Part shown: positions 1 through 5,986 of the stretch, one piece after another | How the letters are laid out: each line of letters begins with the position of its first letter | Numbering within the stretch: the stretch's first letter is position 1 | Assembly (NCBI GenBank): GCA_964353455.1 | Contig: CAYGWP010000049.1 | Span: 1 to 8,622, forward strand | DNA length: 8,622 nt | Direction: 5' to 3' | From: CAYGWP01 sp964353455 | Lineage (GTDB): Bacteria > Planctomycetota > Phycisphaerae > FEN-1346 | Made by a program: the position numbers and the translations under genes | The notes under the pieces: generated by a model | Databases searched by the model: none | Seen by the model: the letters and a program-made list of their open reading frames with translations, nothing else | Told to the model about the DNA's origin: nothing

Positions 1-194
1 TGACGCCACAGGTAGATGCCTTTCGCCTCATCCCACTGGCTGTCGATCCATGTCTCGACCCAGCGGTCGGCGATGCGGATGATGGTGGCCTTGATGTCGA
101 GGTTGGCTTTGGGGGCCGCCTGGGCGCCTGCGGCCAAGTTGAACGTCACTGCCAAGGCGGCTGCGAGAATGCAGAGGCGAGCAATTGGTCTCAT
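1..194 (-). CDS. Exported protein of unknown function, N-terminal part only
   Basis: The reading frame starts at an ATG at 194 and runs off the left edge after 64 complete codons. An AAGGAG ribosome binding site lies 6-7 bases before the ATG, which fixes the start. The first residues (MRPIARLCILAAALAVTF) have a short basic end followed by a hydrophobic stretch. The sequence AQA then AP around residues 24-28 gives a good signal peptidase I site, so the protein is probably exported to the periplasm or outside. The visible mature part contains two WxxxW-type aromatic segments (DRWVETWIDSQW) and looks helical. I do not recognise the family. It lies 40 bases downstream of rsmE on the same strand and is probably co-transcribed with it. 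Confidence is high that this is a gene and nil about its function. Confidence 0.75.
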   Translation of the reverse strand, partial: MRPIARLCILAAALAVTFNLAAGAQAAPKANLDIKATIIRIADRWVETWIDSQWDEAKGIYLWR

Positions 195-234
195 GGCTAC
201 TCCTTCCCGTGGCACCGGCCTGTCAGTTGACGTG

Positions 235-987
235 TTACGCGTGCCATGCGATGACGACGGCCGTGAGTGCGACGGCCGCGGTCTCGATACGCAAAGTCGT
301 GTGACCAAGACGGACTGGGACAAAGCCTGCGGCATCCAGCGCCTGTCGCTCCTCGTCGGTCAGCCCGCCCTCCGGGCCGACTACGATGCTGATTGATGGG
401 GCGTGACCCTTTAGCACTCCGGCAATGGGCCTTGCGTGGTCCGAGAGGTCGCCGTAGATGCCGGGGCGCTCGGCGGCGGCAAGGAATTCGTCGAGCGTCC
501 GCAAGTCTTCGATCGCCGGCAGGAAGTCAAGGCCCGCCTGCTTGGCGGCGGCGATGCAGTGGCCGAGCCAGCGCCGGCGCTTCGCCGAAGAAAGTTCGCC
601 TGTGCCGGCCACGCTTCGCGCGAACCGTATCGGCGCGAGCGCCGCCACGCCGAGTTCCGCCGCCTTTTCCAGGAGCCAGTCCAGCCGGTTCCCCTTGGGC
701 ACGGCGAAGGCAAGCCGGATGACCGGCGCCGGGCGCTCGGCGCGGCGATAGACCTGGCGAACCTCGACGGTGACCGCCCCGTGCTTGACAGCGGCCACGC
801 TCGCCGACGCCGACCCGCCGCTGCCGTCGAAGAGTTCAATCGCATCGCCGACCTTCAGCCGCAGCACGTGGGCGGCATGGTGGGCCTCCGTCTCGGGCAG
901 GATCAACCGACCGCCTTCCCGAAACGAAGAGGCGGAGGCTGGGTCTTCGGCGGGAATGAAGAACCGCGGCCGTCTCGGCTCCTGCAC
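235..987 (-). CDS. rsmE: 16S rRNA (uracil(1498)-N(3))-methyltransferase RsmE
   Basis: RsmE uses S-adenosylmethionine to methylate N3 of U1498 in 16S rRNA of the small ribosomal subunit. It is a SPOUT-class enzyme acting in the cytoplasm. Numbering from the GTG at 987, the protein has 250 residues, normal for the family. The N-terminal PUA-like part begins with RRPRFFIP and includes HHAAHVLRLKVGD. The methyltransferase core has AFAVPKGNRLDWLLEKAAELG, the GPEGGLTDEE motif near 204-213, and the knot motif LGHTTLRIETA near 227-237, a variant of the common LGxRILRTETA. The frame stays open upstream to an ATG at 1062, but a GGAGGT site at 1002-997 sits 9 bases before the GTG at 987 and 6 before a TTG at 990. 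The family's N-terminus also matches this later start. The product of the upstream extension would be cysteine-rich and atypical. The gene lies 71 bases after the TolC-family gene. Confidence 0.93.
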   Translation of the reverse strand: MQEPRRPRFFIPAEDPASASSFREGGRLILPETEAHHAAHVLRLKVGDAIELFDGSGGSASASVAAVKHGAVTVEVRQVYRRAERPAPVIRLAFAVPKGNRLDWLLEKAAELGVAALAPIRFARSVAGTGELSSAKRRRWLGHCIAAAKQAGLDFLPAIEDLRTLDEFLAAAERPGIYGDLSDHARPIAGVLKGHAPSISIVVGPEGGLTDEERQALDAAGFVPVRLGHTTLRIETAAVALTAVVIAWHA

Positions 988-1058
988 CAAGCGCGGACCT
1001 CCAGTGGCCTGTCGGGAGGCAAGACTACCACAGAGGGGACACGGGCAAAAGCGCGAAA

Positions 1059-2792
1059 TCACTTCGCCGGCGCGGGGGCCGCTGCCGCACGCGGGACGCG
1101 GGGCGCCGCAGTGTAATCGTCCACCACGTGGATGTCATTGTATTCCAGGAGCGTGCCCATCGCGCGCTGGAGGGCGGCCAGGCCGACCATGTACGAGGCC
1201 ATCGCCTCCATCTCACGGACCTTGGCATCCGCCAGGTCTCGCTGGACGTCCAGCAGGTCCTTCAGAAGGGCGGCGCCGGCGCTCACGAACGCTTGGCCGT
1301 CGTGGAGGGTCTGCTCTGCGGCCTGGCGTGCCGCGCGGCGTGCCTGGACGGCCTCCTCGGCTGCCGCCAGGTTCCGCACGGCTTCGCTGACTTCAAGGAG
1401 GATCTTCTGGCGGGTGTCCTCTCGGTCCTTCAGGGCCACCGCCTGATTGAGTTGCGACCGTTCGTGCGCGGCCACGCGGGCGCGGTTGCCGATCGGGATG
1501 CTGAGGTCCAGGCCCACCGACCAGTCGTAGTACCGCGTCTCGAACTGCTCGTTGATGGCACGGTCCACGTCCGGGTCGAGGCCCGTGAAGCCGTAACTGG
1601 CCGCAAGGTCGAGTTGCGGCAGTTCGGCGTTCCTGGCGACGCGTTCGCGGACGCCGGCCTGCGTTATCCGCAGATCGGCCTGCTGCATCTCTGGCCTGTT
1701 CTGGAGCGCGGCCTGCATACTCTGGCGGAGCATCGGCAGCCCCACCGGCAGCGGGGCGGCCATCGGGAGTTCCGTGGCGGCCAGGGTGCCCGGCTGATCG
1801 AACGGCAACTCGGGGTCGTTTATGAGCCGCTTCAGGCGGTCGCTCGTCTGTGCCAGGCGCAGCCGCGCCGACACGAGGTCCGCCTGGCGCGACGTGACGG
1901 CGCTCTCGGCCAGGCTGACGACGACCCGCTTGTCCTTACCCTCCTGAAACCTGAGGCGGACGATCCTGAGGTTCTCCTTCGCGGCCTCCATCGCCTCTAC
2001 GATCGCCTGCACCTGGGTCTCGGCCAGCACGAGTTGCCAGTAGGAGGTCTCGACATCCAGGATGGTGTTCATGACGCCAGTCTTGAACTCGGCGACGCTG
2101 ATCTTCTCGTCCAGCCGCGCCAGGACGATCGGGCTGGTTGTGACCTCCACGCCTCCGCCCCTCAGGAGCGGCTGGCTGGCCGAGAGCCTCACGGCAGAGG
2201 CGTACTGTGGATTCGGCAGGATGAACGCGCTGTTGGACTGGATCCAGGTCCAGTCCTGCGAGAGACTGACCGTGGCGCCCGTCGGGATGAGGGCCTCCAG
2301 GCCCGTCGAGAAGTCCCACTGCCGCGCCATTAGCACGTTAGCGCCGAGGATGAACGAGCCGGCCTTCTGCTTGACGCGCGAGAGGGCGTTGTTGAGGAAC
2401 CACGACGGGTCGAACATGGCCTCGGCCTCGCGGACGGACGTGCGGGCGATTGGCGGCCCATACCGCGCGATCTGGATGCCGAGGTTGTTGGCGAGCGCCC
2501 GGCGGATGCACGATTCGAGCGTGATGGGGATGCGGTCTCCGCTTCGCGTGAGCGGGTCAACGAAGCCTTCCAGCGTGGCGCCGGCTTTGGCCTCGGCCTT
2601 GGCCGCAGGCGGGGGCTGGGCCTTCGCAAGGTCTGAGAAACGGTCGGGGTGGGCCGCGTTCTTCTCGGCGTAGCCCATGAGGACCTGTGCGCCGGCGGTC
2701 TCGACGGAGAACCCGCGCGACGTGCAGCCGGCGATGAGAACGGCGGCGGCGAGACATGCAGCCCGCAATCCGAGATCCACGGCGCACCTCAC
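1059..2792 (-). CDS. TolC-family outer-membrane factor with lipoprotein signal
   Basis: The 577-residue product is an outer-membrane efflux channel subunit, expected to form a trimeric beta-barrel and periplasmic tunnel for a tripartite efflux or type I secretion system. The N-terminus has a hydrophobic stretch ending in the lipobox LIAGC with the lipidated Cys at residue 23, so it should be anchored in a membrane by lipid. A proline/alanine/lysine linker (about 57-72) follows. Two outer-membrane-efflux repeats then span roughly 88-325 and 350-550. They carry the typical helical stretches (ETSYWQLVLAETQVQAIVEAM; EAVRNLAAAEEAVQARRAARQ), strand segments, and SQPLLRGGG near 206-214. The C-terminus is an Ala/Pro tail. 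The start is a GTG with GGAG 9 bases upstream; another in-frame GTG four codons on is possible. No membrane-fusion or inner-membrane pump gene is in the window, so its partner and substrate are unknown. The WYL regulator gene directly upstream may control it. Confidence 0.9.
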   Translation of the reverse strand: MRCAVDLGLRAACLAAAVLIAGCTSRGFSVETAGAQVLMGYAEKNAAHPDRFSDLAKAQPPPAAKAEAKAGATLEGFVDPLTRSGDRIPITLESCIRRALANNLGIQIARYGPPIARTSVREAEAMFDPSWFLNNALSRVKQKAGSFILGANVLMARQWDFSTGLEALIPTGATVSLSQDWTWIQSNSAFILPNPQYASAVRLSASQPLLRGGGVEVTTSPIVLARLDEKISVAEFKTGVMNTILDVETSYWQLVLAETQVQAIVEAMEAAKENLRIVRLRFQEGKDKRVVVSLAESAVTSRQADLVSARLRLAQTSDRLKRLINDPELPFDQPGTLAATELPMAAPLPVGLPMLRQSMQAALQNRPEMQQADLRITQAGVRERVARNAELPQLDLAASYGFTGLDPDVDRAINEQFETRYYDWSVGLDLSIPIGNRARVAAHERSQLNQAVALKDREDTRQKILLEVSEAVRNLAAAEEAVQARRAARQAAEQTLHDGQAFVSAGAALLKDLLDVQRDLADAKVREMEAMASYMVGLAALQRAMGTLLEYNDIHVVDDYTAAPRVPRAAAAPAPAK

Positions 2793-2875
2793 GCGTCTTG
2801 TCTCCGCCCCGCCGAAGGTTCACAGGCTATCATTATTGCGCTGCGGAGAACAACGAAAAATCGGCGGCGCACGAA
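2793..2875 (-). promoter_or_regulatory. Intergenic region with weak promoter candidate for the TolC-family gene
   Basis: This 83-base gap separates the stop of the WYL regulator gene from the start of the TolC-family gene. On the minus strand it contains AATAAT (2837-2832), one base off the sigma70 -10 consensus, with only a poor T-rich -35 match 17 bases upstream. Transcription from it would leave a leader of about 30 bases containing the GGAG site. It is noticeably richer in A and T than its surroundings. No hairpin followed by a T run is visible, so read-through from the WYL gene is equally possible. Confidence 0.25.
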
Positions 2876-3847
2876 TCAGGCGTCGGCGTACAATCGCAGC
2901 ATCCGACGAGCCAGGTCGGCCAGACGCCGCCTGAGTTCCGGCGGCCTCAGCACCTCAACCTCCGGCCCGTATCCGAGGACCCACCAGACGATCTCATCCA
3001 GGCCGTCCACCGTTGCGGTGAAATGAGCGCGGCCCTCCTCGTCCCAGGAGATGCGCTGCGTCCTGTGCCAGTTGACCTCGGCCACGTTCGGGCTGACGAG
3101 CGGGCTGAACTGGAGTTCGACTTCGTAGGCCTTGTCGCCGCGCATCATCCTCCAGGCGTTGCCAAGATGCTTCTCAAGGGTCTGCCCTTGCGGGATCCCG
3201 AAATGGGAACCGGTGCAGGTGAGGCTCCTGAAGCGGCCCAGTTTGAAAGTTCGGATGGCGCGGTGCTTGGACGAGCGGCCGATGACGTACCACGCCCGCT
3301 CGTTGAACATGAGCCAATACGGCTCCAGCCGCGTGTGGATCTGGCCGGTGTCGTGGAACGAGATGTAGATGGCGTCGAGCGATTCCCTTCGCGCGACCGC
3401 CCGCTGGACGAGGCGGTACGTCTCCTGGAGGGCGTTGTGCCGGGCGGTCGGTCCGGGGCGGACTGCCATGCTCCGCAGGAGTCCGGCGAGCATCGTCCGG
3501 AGTCCCAGCGGCAAGGCTGATTCGATCTTGGCCGCCGCGTCCCGCGCCGGCTGGAAGAGCGGCAGGCCCGCGCCTCGGCCCAGTTCCGTCGCCATGAGCA
3601 CCAGGGCCAGCGCCTCTTCCAGATTCAGGTTGATGGCCGGCAGCAGGCCCGTCGCGTGGACCTGGTAACTGCCGTTTGCGTGGTTGTAGAAAAATGGGAT
3701 GCCGACCTTTTCGATGGTCGCGAGGTCGCGGTAGATCGTGCGGCGCGAGACGCGGCACTCCGTGGCCAACTGGTCCGCATTGAACGGGCGCCCCGCCTGA
3801 AGAAGCGTGATGATCCTCAGAACGCGGTGGAGCCGGCCGATGTCCAT
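2876..3847 (-). CDS. HTH and WYL domain transcriptional regulator
   Basis: The product has 323 residues counted from the ATG at 3847. The N-terminal winged helix-turn-helix covers about residues 4-60, with recognition helix VSRRTIYRDLATIEKVGIP at 33-51 (the HTH_11/DeoR-like type paired with WYL). A helical linker follows. The WYL domain covers roughly 155-220: LEPYWLMFNERAWYVIG holds the WYV triad at about 186-188, and RTFKLGRF supplies the basic residues of the ligand pocket. The C-terminal WCX-like part ends with GYGPEVEVLRPPELRRRL. WYL domains in general sense ligands, often nucleic acids or nucleotides, and the protein acts on DNA in the cytoplasm; the ligand here is unknown. The start was placed at 3847 because GAGGAG lies about 10 bases upstream. 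The frame continues to a GTG at 3865 that lacks a ribosome binding site. It follows the HTH-only gene by 36 bases and precedes the TolC-family gene. Confidence 0.9.
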   Translation of the reverse strand: MDIGRLHRVLRIITLLQAGRPFNADQLATECRVSRRTIYRDLATIEKVGIPFFYNHANGSYQVHATGLLPAINLNLEEALALVLMATELGRGAGLPLFQPARDAAAKIESALPLGLRTMLAGLLRSMAVRPGPTARHNALQETYRLVQRAVARRESLDAIYISFHDTGQIHTRLEPYWLMFNERAWYVIGRSSKHRAIRTFKLGRFRSLTCTGSHFGIPQGQTLEKHLGNAWRMMRGDKAYEVELQFSPLVSPNVAEVNWHRTQRISWDEEGRAHFTATVDGLDEIVWWVLGYGPEVEVLRPPELRRRLADLARRMLRLYADA

Positions 3848-3883
3848 CAAGAGGCTTCTCCTCACGGCTTGACCGATGCGGCG

Positions 3884-4114
3884 TCACTCCGACGGGGCGG
3901 CGGCAGGCACGTGAAATGAGTCGTGTCCCGCTCGGCGCATGAGCGGAACGCCTGCCGTCACCAGCAACCGCAGGTCGCGGTACACGGTCCGCCTGCTTAC
4001 GCCGAAGCAACCTGCAAGGTCATCGACACTATAGCAGGCTGATTCGAGCAATCTCAAGCACTTAATGAGACGGACGGCCCTGATCTCGCAGCGCCGCGAT
4101 CCCGATGCAGGCAA
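3884..4114 (-). CDS. Small HTH-only regulator, related to the HTH of the adjacent WYL protein
   Basis: The core of this short product is a helix-turn-helix: VRLIKCLRLLES, then DDLAGCFGVSRRTVYRDLRLLVTAGVPL. It aligns directly with the HTH of the neighbouring WYL regulator (SRRT[IV]YRDL followed by G[IV]P). It ends soon after the wing (HDSFHVPAAAPSE) and has no WYL or other sensor domain. The start is uncertain. A TTG at 4114 has the purine-rich AAGGGGG 5 bases upstream and gives 76 residues. A GTG at 4207 would give 107 residues, but it has no ribosome binding site, its extra 31 residues resemble no HTH protein, and it falls inside an inverted repeat. I prefer 4114. The product could be a stand-alone DNA-binding protein, a partner of the WYL protein, or the remnant of a truncated WYL paralogue. 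It probably heads the minus-strand gene run. Confidence 0.65.
   Translation of the reverse strand: MPASGSRRCEIRAVRLIKCLRLLESACYSVDDLAGCFGVSRRTVYRDLRLLVTAGVPLMRRAGHDSFHVPAAAPSE
4028..4057 (-). promoter_or_regulatory. Candidate internal promoter directed at the WYL regulator gene
   Basis: Reading the minus strand, TTGAGA (4057-4052) and TATAGT (4033-4028) are separated by 18 bases. Each differs from the sigma70 consensus by one base. The predicted transcription start is near 4021, inside the HTH-only gene and upstream of the WYL gene. Such AT-rich hexamers stand out in this GC-rich stretch, but both also encode amino acids of the HTH core, so chance is a real alternative. Confidence 0.3.
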
Positions 4115-4188
4115 GGCGGCCCCCTTTCCGTCCCGTGCAACGCTATTGTGTCGCGCCTGCGGCCGCCGCCAAGCATTTTGGGGCGGGG

Positions 4189-4208
4189 TGTGACAATAGT
4201 GTGTCACA
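4189..4208. promoter_or_regulatory. Operator-like inverted repeat between divergent genes
   Basis: The sequence TGTGACA, six bases, TGTCACA is a perfect 7-bp inverted repeat with a 20-bp footprint, the right size for a dimeric helix-turn-helix protein. It lies between the HTH-only gene and polX, about 60 bases before the polX ATG. It overlaps the GTG at 4207, which argues against that codon as the HTH gene's start. An outlying CTATTGT (4143-4149) faces the ACAATAG at 4193-4199 and may be a second, weaker half-site. The binding protein is unknown; the divergent HTH protein is the simplest guess. Confidence 0.45.
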
Positions 4209-4267
4209 GGAGAATACGCGCTTGACGCCGGACGCCGCCTGTGCGCTACTAGTAAACGGAGGCCATC

Positions 4268-5983
4268 ATGGAAAACAGCGAGATCGCCGCCGTCTTCACC
4301 GAGATCGCCGACATCCTGGAGATCCAGAGCGAGAACGCCTTCCGCATCCGCTCATACCGAAATGCCGCCCGCATCATCGGAGACCTGGCGGACCGCGTCG
4401 CCGACATGGCCGCCGCCGGAAAGGAATTCACGGAACTTCCCGGCATAGGCGCAAGCCTGGCCGAGAAGATTCATGATATCCTGAAGACCGGCACGTGCGC
4501 CACGCTGGAGGATCTCCGCAAGCAACTTCCGCCGCACCTGACGGACCTCCTGAAGGTCAAGGGCCTGGGGCCGAAACGGGCGAAGATCCTCCACGAGACG
4601 CTCGGCATCAAGGGCCTTGCGGAACTGAAGGCCGCCGCCGAGGCCGGCAAGATCCGTGCCCTGGAGGGAATGGGCGAGAAGACAGAGCAGAACATCCTCA
4701 AGGGCCTGGCGATGCTGGAGTCGGAGGCCGGCCGGATCAGCATCAAGCAGGCCGCCGAGCACGTGGCCTCCATAGGCCGTCACCTCGGCAAGATCAAGGC
4801 AATCCGCCGTTGGGAGGCCGGCGGCAGTTTCCGCCGCCGCCGCGAAACCATCGGCGATCTCGATTTTCTGATCGAAGCGACGGACCGGCCTGCGGCCGCC
4901 AGGGCGATCCTTGCGTACGATTCCATCGAGGAAGTGCTCGGAAGCGGGGCCGAGAAGATCTCGGCGCGTCTGGCGAGCGGCGTCCAGGTGGATTTCCGCT
5001 TTGTCGAGCCGGAGGCGTTCGGCGCGGCCGAGATGTATTTCACCGGCTCGAAAGCCCACAACATTGTCCTGCGGAAGCGCGCCCAGAAGGACGGCCTGAA
5101 ACTGAACGAGTACGGCCTCTTCAGCGGCCAGAAGCAGGTGGCCGGGAATTCCGAGGCGGAGGTCTTTAAGGCGCTGGCCCTGCCGTGGATTCCGCCCGAA
5201 CTCCGCGAGGACCGCGGCGAAATCGACGCCGCAGAGCAGGGCACACTCCCGAAACTCATCGAACGCGGCGACATCAAGGGCGACCTCCACGTACATACCG
5301 TTGCCACCGACGGCGCTGCAACAATCGAGGAGATGGTCGCCGCCGCCCAGGCGCACGGTTATCAGTACCTGGCGATCACTGACCACTCGAAGGCCGTGAC
5401 GGTTGCGCACGGTCTGAACGAGTCGGCCATGCGCAAGCACGCCGAGCAGATTCGCGAGTACGGCGACGGCCTCAAGAACTTCAGCCTGCTGGCGGGCGTC
5501 GAGGTGGACATCCTCAAGGACGGACGCCTGGACCTGGATGAGAAGGTCCTTGCGGAACTCGACTGGGTCTGTACCAGCGTGCACGGCGTCTTCGAGATGC
5601 CCGAGGACAAGATGACCGACCGGATGATCGCCGCGGTGGAGTCGGGCGTGGTGCACTGCATCGGCCACCCGTTCGGGCGGCTTATCGGCAAGCGCGATTC
5701 GCTCCGCTTCGATGCGGACCGGGTGTTTGAGGCGTGCAAGCGGGCCGGCGTGTTCCTTGAGATCAACTCGTACCCGGACCGCCTGGACCTGCCGGATGTG
5801 TACTGTAAGCGCGCCCGGGAGATCGGCTGCACGATGGTGATTTCGACGGATTCGCACAAGACTTCGGACCTGGACCTGATGGAGTTCGGCGTGTCGGTAG
5901 CGCGGCGGGGGTGGCTCGAGAAGGGCGACGTGCTCAACACCCTGACGGCAGCGGCGCTACGGAAGCGCATCAAGCGAGGCTAA
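4268..5983 (+). CDS. polX: DNA polymerase/3'-5' exonuclease PolX (family X polymerase with PHP domain)
   Basis: Bacterial PolX fills short gaps in DNA during base excision or end repair and has metal-dependent nuclease activity from its PHP domain. The 571 residues match the usual length. An N-terminal 8-kDa-like domain carries helix-hairpin-helix motifs at about 54-68 (FTELPGIGASLAEKI) and 94-113 (LLKVKGLGPKRAKI), with a third GMGEKTEQ segment near 134-141. The nucleotidyl-transfer site has GS at 186-187, Asp197 and Asp199 in GDLDF, and Asp242 in VDFRF, so the catalytic triad is present. The C-terminal PHP domain has its metal ligands: H341 and H343 (GDLHVHT), D348, D372-H373 (TDHS), E412, H439, H467, D528 and H530 (STDSH). 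No key residue is missing. The start has GGAGG 5 bases before the ATG. Its stop is three bases before the ligA start, which suggests translational coupling and a shared repair role. Confidence 0.97.
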   Translation: MENSEIAAVFTEIADILEIQSENAFRIRSYRNAARIIGDLADRVADMAAAGKEFTELPGIGASLAEKIHDILKTGTCATLEDLRKQLPPHLTDLLKVKGLGPKRAKILHETLGIKGLAELKAAAEAGKIRALEGMGEKTEQNILKGLAMLESEAGRISIKQAAEHVASIGRHLGKIKAIRRWEAGGSFRRRRETIGDLDFLIEATDRPAAARAILAYDSIEEVLGSGAEKISARLASGVQVDFRFVEPEAFGAAEMYFTGSKAHNIVLRKRAQKDGLKLNEYGLFSGQKQVAGNSEAEVFKALALPWIPPELREDRGEIDAAEQGTLPKLIERGDIKGDLHVHTVATDGAATIEEMVAAAQAHGYQYLAITDHSKAVTVAHGLNESAMRKHAEQIREYGDGLKNFSLLAGVEVDILKDGRLDLDEKVLAELDWVCTSVHGVFEMPEDKMTDRMIAAVESGVVHCIGHPFGRLIGKRDSLRFDADRVFEACKRAGVFLEINSYPDRLDLPDVYCKRAREIGCTMVISTDSHKTSDLDLMEFGVSVARRGWLEKGDVLNTLTAAALRKRIKRG

Positions 5984-5986
5984 TCC

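Noticed and set aside
988..1062. N-terminal extension of RsmE from an ATG at 1062
   Set aside because: The extra 25 residues are Cys-rich and unlike the family, and a GGAGGT site points to the start at 987 or 990.
1128..2333. Long plus-strand open frame of 401 codons opposite the TolC-family gene
   Set aside because: It is antisense to a well-supported gene, its predicted protein is rich in Arg, His and Gly with no domain, and such frames are expected in GC-rich DNA.
3174..4010. Minus-strand frame of 278 codons overlapping the WYL gene in another frame
   Set aside because: Its translation is a Pro/Arg/Gly-rich shadow, while the WYL frame has a clear domain structure and a ribosome binding site.
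4222..4252. TTGACG and TACTAG as a promoter for polX
   Set aside because: The spacer is 19 bases and the predicted start would fall at about 4259, within the ribosome binding site, so it is unlikely to drive polX.
4352..5857. Minus-strand open frame of 501 codons opposite polX
   Set aside because: It lies fully within polX, whose motifs are complete. The antisense product has no recognisable domain and arises from GC-rich third positions.
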